Assembly: GCA_023269245.1 (NCBI GenBank)
Contig: JAHFMB010000006.1
Span: 1-25,823 of the forward strand
Source of the DNA: Candidatus Tayloriibacteriota bacterium
Lineage (GTDB): Bacteria > Patescibacteriota > Minisyncoccia > Phycocordibacterales > PALSA-1337
Direction: 5' to 3'
Length of the DNA stretch: 25,823 bases
This document shows, one piece after another, positions 5,598 through 12,368 of the stretch. A model generated the notes under the pieces. The model had not been told where the DNA came from and searched no databases. It saw nothing but the letters and a program-made list of their open reading frames with translations. How positions within the stretch are numbered: the stretch's first letter is position 1; each line of letters begins with the position of its first letter. A program made the position numbers and the translations under genes.

Positions 5598-6779
5598 CTA
5601 GGGCAAAAATTGCCTCACCATCCTTTGCACTTGCTTCCACAGATTTCTAAAGAAAATACCCGAGGTGTCTATCTCTGAACTATCATCAGCATGCGCGCCC
5701 CAGATGCACAAACCATATGCAACCGAGAGTGGGTTGTCTTTGAATGAAGATTTGCCGTCGATGAGACCCATTGAGCCGATGCGTGATGGCAGTTTCAATG
5801 CAGCCTTGGCTAGATCGTCGATGGAGTTGAGTGCCGAACCCCCACCAGTAATAATAATGCCAGCCGGTAGCAAACCATTGCGGCCCATCTTTTTGAGATG
5901 TGCCTCAATCAGTTCGAAAATGTCATAGAGACGTGCGCTGATAATTTCCTCCAGTTTTTTGCGCGGATACGATGAACCGGTGATTGCGCCGATCTTGATC
6001 TGTTCAGCCTCTTCAAGGGGCACCTTGAGTCCAAGAGCAATATCATTGGTGATATCAGTCGAACCGATCGGAAATACCTCCAGTGATGCGGGGATGCTGT
6101 TTTCGAACACGGCAATCGAGACAGTCTCGGCGCCGATGTTGGCGAGTACGCAACCGGCAATCTTTTGGGCCTTGGTGAGCGTGACAAAGCCGGCGGCGAT
6201 CGGCGACGCCATGATGTCCTCGACTTCGATACCAGCTTCGTTGACAGCGGCGATCAGGTCAGCTACATGATGCTCGAGGCAAGTGATGTAGAGTGTCTTG
6301 AGTTCGATCTTGTTGGCAGTCATGCCGAGTGGCGCGCCGAGAGAAGGAAAATTGTCTACTTTATATTGTACCGGTATTTCATAAATAATGCGGCGGTTAG
6401 CTTTCGCATTTGTTGGCAGATCTTTTTCGCACTGTTCGCGCAGTTTGGCGAGATCAAGCTCGGTAATTTCTGCATCTGCACGTGAAGTAATGATCGAACT
6501 GGCAACAGGCGTGGCGCTGAGCCCGATACCTCCCACGCCGACAAAAGCTTTTCGAATCTTTGTACCAGCTTTTTCCTCGGCAATCGAAACAGCCGCACGG
6601 ATACTCTCGGAAACATCGCGGACATTGGTGACATACCCATGGCGCACGCCGCGGGTATCGGCAATGCCAACACCGATGATTCGTGGCTGACCACGCTCTG
6701 TTTTTTCTTTGGTGCTCGCAATAACCACTTTCACGTGGTAGGTGCCGACGTCGATTCCGGTAATGATGTTTCGAGCCAT
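5598..6779 (-). CDS. ftsA: Cell division protein FtsA
   Basis: This 393-aa actin-fold ATPase tethers FtsZ filaments to the membrane. Recognisable parts are the N-terminal phosphate-1 motif GIDVGTYHVKVV, the SHS2/1C region with IIYEIPVQYKVDN, the middle GCVLANIGAETVSIAVFE (phosphate 2), the adenosine motif IIITGGGSAL, and a C-terminal amphipathic helix (FFRNLWKQVQRMVRQFLP) that should insert into the inner leaflet. The ATG at 6777-6779 gives the standard MARNIITGIDVG start. It lies 59 nt downstream of ybeY on the same strand with no -10 box in the gap, so I infer an rpsU-ybeY-ftsA transcript. ftsZ lies further downstream beyond the inserted opposite-strand gene. Confidence 0.96.
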   Translation of the reverse strand: MARNIITGIDVGTYHVKVVIASTKEKTERGQPRIIGVGIADTRGVRHGYVTNVRDVSESIRAAVSIAEEKAGTKIRKAFVGVGGIGLSATPVASSIITSRADAEITELDLAKLREQCEKDLPTNAKANRRIIYEIPVQYKVDNFPSLGAPLGMTANKIELKTLYITCLEHHVADLIAAVNEAGIEVEDIMASPIAAGFVTLTKAQKIAGCVLANIGAETVSIAVFENSIPASLEVFPIGSTDITNDIALGLKVPLEEAEQIKIGAITGSSYPRKKLEEIISARLYDIFELIEAHLKKMGRNGLLPAGIIITGGGSALNSIDDLAKAALKLPSRIGSMGLIDGKSSFKDNPLSVAYGLCIWGAHADDSSEIDTSGIFFRNLWKQVQRMVRQFLP

Positions 6780-6838
6780 GAGTAGGTAAATTCAAAACTG
6801 CAAACTACAAATTTCAAAATCACTTTGTAATTTTGCAA
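6780..6838. repeat. AT-rich word-repeat hairpin between ybeY and ftsA
   Basis: The gap consists of repeated words such as TTTTGAAATTT and TTTTGAATTT. On the minus strand CAAAATTACAAA can pair with TTTGTAGTTTG with two irregularities. It resembles AT-rich intergenic hairpins I recall from Parcubacteria contigs. Confidence 0.45.
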
Positions 6839-7252
6839 CTATACGCCAAACTGTTTTCTGAGCTTGGCTTCTATACCTTCCATTATATCCCCATGGTCAT
6901 ATCCTTTCAAATGGGTACAACCGTGTATGAAAAGAAATGCAATGAAATTATCGTAGGAACGATCGAATTTCTTTGCCTCACTGCGCGCTTCTTTTTCCGA
7001 GATATACATTTCACCTTCGGTTTCCGAAAGAGGGAAGCTCAAGATATCCGTAGCGCATTCTTTGTTTCGGTAAATGGTGTTGAGCTTCTTGATCTTGGCT
7101 GAATCAGTGAAAATAAGATTGAGCGTATATGTTGTGCCGAGTGCAGCGTCTTTGATGGCAAGAAAATCGACAGCCGGAATATGACTGTCGGTTTCGTTGA
7201 TGAGAGAGAATGTTGCAGAACCCTTCTTCACCGTTTTATTTCTTGCCACCAC
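6839..7252 (-). CDS. ybeY: Endoribonuclease YbeY (rRNA maturation factor)
   Basis: This 137-aa protein has the zinc-site signature HGCTHLKGYDH (His110, His114, His120) and the upstream CATDILSFPLSE strand typical of YbeY/UPF0054. YbeY is a single-strand endoribonuclease needed for 16S rRNA 3'-end maturation and ribosome quality control. The likely start is a GTG at 7250-7252 (or the next codon, also GTG), overlapping the rpsU 3' end by 17 bp, so translation is probably coupled to that of bS21. No ATG is available before the conserved core. Pairing a ribosomal-protein gene with a ribosome-maturation nuclease and ftsA suggests one growth-linked operon. Confidence 0.93.
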   Translation of the reverse strand: MVARNKTVKKGSATFSLINETDSHIPAVDFLAIKDAALGTTYTLNLIFTDSAKIKKLNTIYRNKECATDILSFPLSETEGEMYISEKEARSEAKKFDRSYDNFIAFLFIHGCTHLKGYDHGDIMEGIEAKLRKQFGV

Positions 7253-7484
7253 GCTCTGGCTTGACTGGAGCTTTGCCGAGCTTTACCAGCTCTGCGAGAT
7301 CGCTGCGGCGCTTCATGAGCTTGAGTGCGCGCTGCTTGACCTTGTATGAAGATTGGACACGGGTAGCGAAACGGATGCTGCGCTTGCGCTGGATGATGCC
7401 AGATCCTTGGACTTTTCTAGTAAAACGTCGAATAACGCCTAGGGCGTTTTCGTTCGGATTGCGGGTTACTTCTGCATTTATCAT
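7236..7484 (-). CDS. rpsU: 30S ribosomal protein bS21
   Basis: This 82-aa highly basic protein has the bS21 pattern: NENALGVIRRFTRKVQGSGII near the N-terminus, then RSIRFATRVQSSYKVKQRALKLMKRR. bS21 sits on the 30S platform near the anti-Shine-Dalgarno region and influences initiation. The C-terminal extension (LVKLGKAPVKPERGGKK) is longer than in E. coli bS21 (71 aa). The ATG is at 7482-7484, 9 nt after an extended -10 box. It is the first gene of the probable rpsU-ybeY-ftsA operon and overlaps ybeY. Confidence 0.95.
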   Translation of the reverse strand: MINAEVTRNPNENALGVIRRFTRKVQGSGIIQRKRSIRFATRVQSSYKVKQRALKLMKRRSDLAELVKLGKAPVKPERGGKK

Positions 7485-7493
7485 AGGTAAAAG

Positions 7494-7522
7494 ATTGTAA
7501 CATAGGTATGAATCCGAGGCAA
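7494..7522 (-). promoter_or_regulatory. Promoter of the rpsU-ybeY-ftsA operon
   Basis: On the minus strand TTGCCT (7517-7522), a 17-bp spacer and TGT-TACAAT (7494-7502) are present. The box ends 9 nt before the rpsU ATG. It overlaps the opposing promoter of the methyltransferase gene. Confidence 0.7.
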
Positions 7523-7526
7523 TATG

Positions 7527-7535
7527 TGCTATTTT
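7527..7535 (+). promoter_or_regulatory. Extended -10 box of the methyltransferase gene
   Basis: TGCTATTTT ends 6 nt before the ATG at 7542. It lies within 5 bp of the opposing rpsU -35, so the two promoters are likely mutually exclusive. Confidence 0.55.
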
Positions 7536-7541
7536 ATGCCC

Positions 7542-8315
7542 ATGAAACCTACTTCAACCTCTTGGGGCGGCGTGGCCGAATGGTACGACGATCTCTTGGA
7601 ACAAAGCTCAGATTCATACCAAAAGAATGTGGTCATGCCGAACATTCTTCGTCTTATTGAACCAAAGAAGGGGATGACTATTCTCGATATTGCCTGTGGC
7701 CAAGGCTATTTTTCTCGTGCCTATGCTGCAGCAGGAGCAAAGGTGATTGGGTGTGACATTTCTATTGAACTCATAGAAAAAGCACAGGCCCAAAAAGTTG
7801 CCGGTGGTGACGTCGAATATTATGTTGCGCCTGCTGACAGTCTTTCATTTATTGAGAATGGTTCAGTTGATGTGGCGACCATAACCTTGGCGTTGCAGAA
7901 CATAGAGAACCTTGCCGGCGCTATTGCTGAAGCATCGCGCGCGCTCAAATCCGGCGGACGACTTGTTTTTGTTATCAATCATCCGGCATTCCGCATTCCT
8001 GGTGGTTCAGAATGGTCGTGGGATGATAAAAAGTCGGTGCAGTTTCGCCGTCTCGATTCGTACATGTCAGATGCTCGCTCAAAGATTGATATGACACCAG
8101 GCGAGAAAGATCCAAAAAAGAAAAAGTTTACCGTTTCATTCCATCGTCCGCTTCAATCATATTTCAAAGCGCTCAATAAGGCAGGATTTTCGGTAGTTCG
8201 TCTTGAAGAATGGATTTCTCATAAAAAAAGTCAGCCAGGGCCGCGTGCAGAGGAAGAGGATCGCACTCGGAAGGAAATCCCACTGTTTTTGTGTGTAGAG
8301 GCGAGGAAGATTTAA
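7542..8315 (+). CDS. Class I SAM-dependent methyltransferase
   Basis: This 257-aa protein has a Rossmann methyltransferase fold of the Methyltransf_11 type. Motif I is ILDIACGQGYFSRAYAAAGAKVIGCDIS (from residue 47), followed by VEYYVAPADSLSF, the motif IV region SVDVATITLALQNIENL, and ALKSGGRLVFVINHPAF. The substrate is unknown. The C-terminal half (about 170-257), with KKFTVSFHRPLQSYF and a charged HKKSQPGPRAEEEDRTRKE stretch, probably shapes the acceptor site. Three ATGs are possible (7524, 7536, 7542). I prefer 7542 because the -10 box TGCTATTTT ends 6 nt before it and overlaps or precedes the others. It is monocistronic and diverges from the rpsU operon. Confidence 0.85.
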   Translation: MKPTSTSWGGVAEWYDDLLEQSSDSYQKNVVMPNILRLIEPKKGMTILDIACGQGYFSRAYAAAGAKVIGCDISIELIEKAQAQKVAGGDVEYYVAPADSLSFIENGSVDVATITLALQNIENLAGAIAEASRALKSGGRLVFVINHPAFRIPGGSEWSWDDKKSVQFRRLDSYMSDARSKIDMTPGEKDPKKKKFTVSFHRPLQSYFKALNKAGFSVVRLEEWISHKKSQPGPRAEEEDRTRKEIPLFLCVEARKI

Positions 8316-8316
8316 A

Positions 8317-8345
8317 TTGACATCGCATTAATCACGAAGTAGTAT
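8317..8345 (+). promoter_or_regulatory. Promoter of the OPRT-OMPDC gene
   Basis: A consensus TTGACA (8317-8322), a 17-bp spacer and TAGTAT (8340-8345) begin 2 bp after the methyltransferase stop codon. The leader would be about 65 nt and contains an ATG at 8410 opening a 31-codon frame that overlaps the enzyme start. Confidence 0.65.
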
Positions 8346-8416
8346 GGTGTCTAGAAGTGTGTCGTCGCTACAATGGCTTCGGATAACACTTTCACAACCA
8401 AAGGCAAACATGAAAA

Positions 8417-9727
8417 GTGTTGGAAATTCCCACTGGCTTGCTCCGTGGGAAAAACGCGAAACTATCCGCGCTGCTTCAATCGGATGGCGATGTCATCAAG
8501 GTTGATAACACGCGCAGTCTTCCGCTCAAGAGCGGCGGCAAAACGGACATTTACATCAATCTGCGCAATGCACGGAATGATCCGGCTGTGTTGAAACTTC
8601 TGACTCGGCTGTATGGCATTCCGCTGACTCGGCTTGGCGTCCAACGTTTCGGGGAAGTTCCCGACGCCGTGAGCTGTTTTGCGGGCCCGCTCTCGATGCT
8701 TCTCAACATGCCGTATGCGACCCTTCGTGACCAACCAAAGGAAGGCCGCGTCAGCAAGGCCAGCGTAATCGGACGTTTGGTCAAAGACGAGCCGTTCGTG
8801 ATTCTGGACGACGTTGTCACTGATGGGGCATCAAAGATCGCCCCGGTGCGAACTTGCTTGGACGCAGGCGTAGATCTCGGTCCGCTCGTCGTTCTGGTTG
8901 ATCGCCAGCAAGGCTGGAAGTCAAAATTCGTCGAGGCGGGACTCGCGAATCAGGAAGTTTGGGCCGGTATGACGCTCCACGACGTTCGTCGGGAACTTAT
9001 TACCAGCGGTGTCATGCCGCGCTGCAAGCTTGAAGTCGAGGCCGCAAATCCGATCATTGTCGCGCTCGATGGGAAGCCGTGGGAGGAAATCCTTCCAATC
9101 GTGGATCAGCTCCGTACTACCGGTTGCATCCTCAAAGTCAACGATCTGTTGTTTTGGGAAGGGTACCGGGATCTGATTCCCGATCTTCATGTGTATGGCC
9201 GTGTCATGGTTGATCTCAAGGGCCATGACATTCCCAACACCATTGCAAACGTCTGCAAGCGCTTTGCTGGTAACCCGCCCTGGGCGGTGACTGTCCACGC
9301 GAGTGGAAGTGAGGTGATGCTCAAAGCTGCTGTTAAGGCGTTTGAGGGCACGCCGACAAAAGTTCTGGCAATCACGGTGCTCACTTCCATGGATGCCGCA
9401 AACTGCGAAGAAGTCTATGGTCGTCAACCAATCGAGCAGGTGAGGAAGCTCACGGCTATCGCCAGTCGTGCTGGTGTGCATGGTGTCGTCTGTTCATTTG
9501 AGGAAGTTCCAATGCTCAAAAGTGAATTCCCCAAGCTCGAACTGGTGGTACCGGGGGCACGCTCTCCTGGCGTAGATGCCGGAGACCAGAAACGAACGGG
9601 AACGCCGCAGGAAATCCTTGCAGCGGGCGGCGACTATCTGGTCATGGGCCGGCAGATTTTCGGCGCGAAGGATGGGCCCGTCGCTGAAGTTCAGCGGTTG
9701 CTCAAGGAGGAAATCAAGAAACCGTAG
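8417..9727 (+). CDS. Bifunctional orotate phosphoribosyltransferase / OMP decarboxylase (UMP synthase-like fusion)
   Basis: This 436-aa protein carries out the last two steps of UMP synthesis: orotate + PRPP to OMP, then OMP to UMP + CO2. Residues about 10-200 form the OPRT domain, with LPLKSGGKTDIYINLR (35-50) and the PRPP-binding loop FVILDDVVTDGAS (127-139). Residues about 210-434 form the OMPDC barrel, with PIIVALD (212-218), Lys240, the catalytic DLKGHDIPNT (D266, K268, D271), VTVHASG (291-297), and the phosphate-site segments VVPGARSPGVDAGDQKR and GGDYLVMGRQIF. The order matches eukaryotic UMP synthase. GTG at 8417 is the only start soon after an in-frame stop at 8411-8413, so the N-terminus is slightly uncertain. 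The gene stands alone with its own promoter and terminator; no other pyrimidine gene is nearby. Confidence 0.92.
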   Translation: MLEIPTGLLRGKNAKLSALLQSDGDVIKVDNTRSLPLKSGGKTDIYINLRNARNDPAVLKLLTRLYGIPLTRLGVQRFGEVPDAVSCFAGPLSMLLNMPYATLRDQPKEGRVSKASVIGRLVKDEPFVILDDVVTDGASKIAPVRTCLDAGVDLGPLVVLVDRQQGWKSKFVEAGLANQEVWAGMTLHDVRRELITSGVMPRCKLEVEAANPIIVALDGKPWEEILPIVDQLRTTGCILKVNDLLFWEGYRDLIPDLHVYGRVMVDLKGHDIPNTIANVCKRFAGNPPWAVTVHASGSEVMLKAAVKAFEGTPTKVLAITVLTSMDAANCEEVYGRQPIEQVRKLTAIASRAGVHGVVCSFEEVPMLKSEFPKLELVVPGARSPGVDAGDQKRTGTPQEILAAGGDYLVMGRQIFGAKDGPVAEVQRLLKEEIKKP

Positions 9728-9745
9728 TCAATCCGAATATTCGGG

Positions 9746-9775
9746 ACGGCAGTCGAAATCGGCTGCCGTTTTTTT
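9746..9775 (+). terminator. Intrinsic terminator of the OPRT-OMPDC gene
   Basis: A 10-bp stem, ACGGCAGTCG (9746-9755) with CGGCTGCCGT (9760-9769), has one G-U pair and loop AAAT and is followed by a run of Ts to 9775. The T-run overlaps the stop codon of the convergent MFS gene (9774-9776). Confidence 0.9.
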
Positions 9776-10940
9776 ACTTCGTATCCTTTATCATCATCGC
9801 CGGAATAATTCCTACCAAAGAAATTATCCCAATCAGGATAAACAAAAAGTTGTGTGACATGAAGATCAGTCCAAAGCCGGTCACGAGAGGGGCGATGAAG
9901 TTTGAGAGTGGTCGGGTGATGCGGAAGAGGCCGAGTACGGCCGAGTCACGTGAGGAGACCGTTTTGAAGAAATAGGTTTCCATCATGATTTCTGCTGCAG
10001 CCGCTCCGACGCGCGTTAGGAAGAGCGCGATACCCCAAATCGCTACATTGTGAGAGGTGATGAATGGTAGGACCATGGTCGCAACACCCATAATGATAAA
10101 CCCGATAACCATAATTTCCTTTTCTCCATATTTGCGGTCAGCGAGTTTGCCTAAAGGATACTGCACGACGACGAATGGTATGAGCATGATGGTCAGAATA
10201 ATGGCAATATCGCTCCAGCCGAAGCCGATGACTGTGTTCAAGTAAATTGGGCTATAAATGACCATCCAGGCGTAAAATGTCTGCAAAATAATGTTGGCAA
10301 AAAAGAGACAGCTCCAGTTTTTGTTTGATGAAATATGTTTGACCAGCTGCCATGGGGAAAGATGAATATAATTCGGGTCTTTGAACCGCGGAAAATTTTT
10401 GTGAATAAGATAGAGCAGAGGAAAGAGCATGGCCAAGGCCGCGATGTAGGTATTGCGGTAATTATCCATGCCATTGATCAGCATGCTACCGATCATGGGA
10501 CCGATGAGCCAGGATGCATTGAGCGTGGTCGTATAGAGTCCGCGGATGGTACCTGCGTGGCCGCCGTCAGTATATTTTTCAAGGAAAATATCAAGCGTCA
10601 GGCTGATGAGTGAGACCACTGCTGATTGCAGGATAAAAAGGATGGCGATAGTTGTTGAGGATTGTGCTGTAACCAAACCATAGAACAGAACTATCTGTAT
10701 GCAGACGAGGGTAATCGAAGTGGCATAATTGCCGAAGCGGCGAATAATAGATGAGGCAAATAAAAAGAAAAAAATAGAGACAGCGGCGCTGGCCATGTAT
10801 ATGAAGCCGACTGTTTTTTCGTCTGCAAATAACGAGAGAAAGCTGGAGTTCGAATACATCGGCAATACCATGTGCAGGGTATAGATAAAACCGATGACGG
10901 CGATGGTATAGATAGTGTGTGAACGAGGAACGCTGTTCAT
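9774..10940 (-). CDS. Major facilitator superfamily permease
   Basis: This 388-aa polytopic protein has about 12 hydrophobic segments and an MFS-type cytoplasmic loop between helices 2 and 3 ([13 protein letters not shown]) and again in the second half ([15 protein letters not shown]). The central loop is short ([24 protein letters not shown]). It is probably a proton-coupled exporter or sugar/drug porter; the substrate cannot be inferred. I chose the ATG at 10938-10940 ([12 protein letters not shown]). It lies 9 nt after a perfect extended -10 box that would fall inside the coding sequence if the in-frame ATG at 10980-10982 were used. It diverges from rpmE. Confidence 0.85.
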   Translation of the reverse strand: MNSVPRSHTIYTIAVIGFIYTLHMVLPMYSNSSFLSLFADEKTVGFIYMASAAVSIFFFLFASSIIRRFGNYATSITLVCIQIVLFYGLVTAQSSTTIAILFILQSAVVSLISLTLDIFLEKYTDGGHAGTIRGLYTTTLNASWLIGPMIGSMLINGMDNYRNTYIAALAMLFPLLYLIHKNFPRFKDPNYIHLSPWQLVKHISSNKNWSCLFFANIILQTFYAWMVIYSPIYLNTVIGFGWSDIAIILTIMLIPFVVVQYPLGKLADRKYGEKEIMVIGFIIMGVATMVLPFITSHNVAIWGIALFLTRVGAAAAEIMMETYFFKTVSSRDSAVLGLFRITRPLSNFIAPLVTGFGLIFMSHNFLFILIGIISLVGIIPAMMIKDTK

Positions 10941-10949
10941 GTCGGCATC

Positions 10950-10958
10950 ATTATAGCA
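10950..10958 (-). promoter_or_regulatory. Extended -10 box of the MFS permease gene
   Basis: TGCTATAAT on the minus strand is a perfect match to the extended consensus and ends 9 nt before the chosen ATG. No good -35 is seen on this strand. Confidence 0.65.
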
Positions 10959-10972
10959 TGGGTCGGTCGTGC

Positions 10973-11001
10973 TTGCGCTCATGTCCTGAACGTGTTACAT
11001 T
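10973..11001 (+). promoter_or_regulatory. rpmE promoter
   Basis: TTGCGC (10973-10978), a 17-bp spacer and TACATT (10996-11001, preceded by TGT) end 7 nt before the rpmE ATG, giving a leaderless message. The same -35 word, TTGCGC, recurs at the rpoD promoter. Confidence 0.65.
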
Positions 11002-11008
11002 ATCACCC

Positions 11009-11269
11009 ATGAAAAAAGACATTCATCCAGCCAACTATCGCCCGGTTATTTTCGCCGACAACTCAAGCGGCGCCAAGTTTTTGATTGCCTCAACTATCGC
11101 TACCAAGGAGACCGCAAAGTGGACTGACGGCAAGGAATATCCGATCCACCATGTTGAAATTTCGAGCGCTTCTCATCCTTTCTACACAAATCAGGAAAAG
11201 ACCATCGACACCGCAGGACGCGTCGAAAAGTTCAAGAACCGCCAGGCAAAAGCAGCAGTTAAGAAATAA
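11009..11269 (+). CDS. rpmE: 50S ribosomal protein bL31, zinc-free type
   Basis: This 86-aa protein begins [15 protein letters not shown], the hallmark of bL31, and contains HPFYT and [15 protein letters not shown] near the C-terminus. bL31 bridges the large and small subunits near the central protuberance. The Cys residues that bind zinc in C+ forms are absent: DNSSGAKF and [11 protein letters not shown] occupy the usual CxC and CxxC positions. It is therefore a C- form that should be independent of zinc. The start at 11009 is set by homology and by the -10 box 7 nt upstream. prfA follows, as is common in bacteria, across a hairpin-forming spacer. Confidence 0.93.
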   Translation: MKKDIHPANYRPVIFADNSSGAKFLIASTIATKETAKWTDGKEYPIHHVEISSASHPFYTNQEKTIDTAGRVEKFKNRQAKAAVKK

Positions 11270-11366
11270 GAATTAGGATTTAGGATTTAAGAATAAGCGC
11301 ATGTATAGCTTATGCTTTTGTGTTATTCTTAATTCGTAAATCTTAATTCCTAAATCCGCGTTTTTT
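11270..11366 (+). repeat. AT-rich nested inverted repeat ending in T6 between rpmE and prfA
   Basis: Two nested 10-bp stems can form: GGATTTAGGA-type at 11276-11285 with 11348-11357, and TTAAGAATAA at 11287-11296 with TTATTCTTAA at 11323-11332. GCG and six Ts (11361-11366) follow, directly against the prfA ATG. It could be an attenuator or partial terminator that sets the rpmE:prfA ratio. No separate prfA promoter is visible. Confidence 0.5.
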
Positions 11367-12344
11367 ATGAATCTCGACACCTACAAATCAAACCCCAAGA
11401 CGGTGTTCATGGCAGGACTCTATGAGAAGCTTGCAAAAGATGAAGCTGAGGTCCGTGGCATGATTGAGGCTGATCCTTCTATGAAAGATATGGCCGAACA
11501 CGAACTTGCGTCTATTGTGGAACAAAAGAAGTCGCTGGAAACAGAGATGGCGGCTATTATTACAGCTGATGTGGTTGAAGAGGAAAAGCCAAAGGAAATG
11601 ATCTTGGAAATTCGTGCCGGAGCAGGTGGCGATGAAGCCGCGCTCTTTGCCGCCGAGCTCATGGATATGTACAAGAGGTACGGCGAAAGCAAGGGTTGGG
11701 CCATGAAGATTATTGATGAATCAAAAAACGATCTCGGTGGATACAAGGAAGCATCACTCGAATTCCGTGGAAAGGATGCCTTCGAAACATTGCGCTGGGA
11801 AACTGGCGTTCATCGTGTCCAGCGTGTTCCTGAGACAGAGAAAATGGGCCGCGTGCATACATCCACCGTGACTGTCGCCATTATGCCTATACGAAAGAAA
11901 TCAAAGTTTGTGATCAATCCAGCTGATCTCGAGATGGAATTTTCTCGTGCTGGTGGAAAGGGAGGACAGAACGTCAACAAAGTTGAGTCTGCTGTCCGTC
12001 TCATCCACAAGCCGACAGGCATTGATGTACGCTCGACCGCCGAACGTTCACAGGGTGCCAATAAAGAATTGGCCATGCAAATTCTTACTGCCAAACTTGA
12101 GGCACTCGAGGAAGAAAAAGCTGCTCAAAAATTTGCTGCAGACCGCAAGGGCCAGATTGGTACCGGTAGTCGTTCCGAAAAGATTCGTACCTACAATTTT
12201 CCACAGGATCGCGTGACCGATCACCGTATCAAAGAGTCATGGCACAATTTGCCGGCAATTCTCGCGGGAAAGTTTGATCCGATCACGGATGCGCTCAAGG
12301 AGTTTGAGAAGACGGGGAAAGTAGGGAATGATGACAGCGAGTAA
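11367..12344 (+). CDS. prfA: Peptide chain release factor 1
   Basis: This 325-aa class I release factor has the GGQ peptidyl-tRNA hydrolysis motif (199-201, in [16 protein letters not shown]) and the PxT codon-recognition tripeptide, here PET (155-157 in [13 protein letters not shown]), which marks RF1 (UAA/UAG) rather than RF2 (SPF). It is about 35 residues shorter than E. coli RF1, the loss being in N-terminal domain 1. A shortened domain 1 is the kind of trimming expected in reduced genomes. The ATG at 11367 follows a T6 tract with no Shine-Dalgarno sequence and no -10 box. I infer expression by readthrough from the rpmE promoter. The convergent MFS gene ends 24 bp away. Confidence 0.95.
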   Translation: MNLDTYKSNPKTVFMAGLYEKLAKDEAEVRGMIEADPSMKDMAEHELASIVEQKKSLETEMAAIITADVVEEEKPKEMILEIRAGAGGDEAALFAAELMDMYKRYGESKGWAMKIIDESKNDLGGYKEASLEFRGKDAFETLRWETGVHRVQRVPETEKMGRVHTSTVTVAIMPIRKKSKFVINPADLEMEFSRAGGKGGQNVNKVESAVRLIHKPTGIDVRSTAERSQGANKELAMQILTAKLEALEEEKAAQKFAADRKGQIGTGSRSEKIRTYNFPQDRVTDHRIKESWHNLPAILAGKFDPITDALKEFEKTGKVGNDDSE

Positions 12345-12368
12345 TTGGTAGAAAATTATGAAACTAAA

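Noticed and set aside
8410..8505. Upstream ORF of 31 codons overlapping the OPRT-OMPDC start
   Set aside because: The peptide has no recognisable features and there is no evidence of translation. It is noted as a possible leader ORF but not annotated.
8921..9481. 186-codon frame on the minus strand inside the OPRT-OMPDC gene
   Set aside because: It is antisense to clearly conserved OMP decarboxylase motifs and its peptide has no family resemblance.
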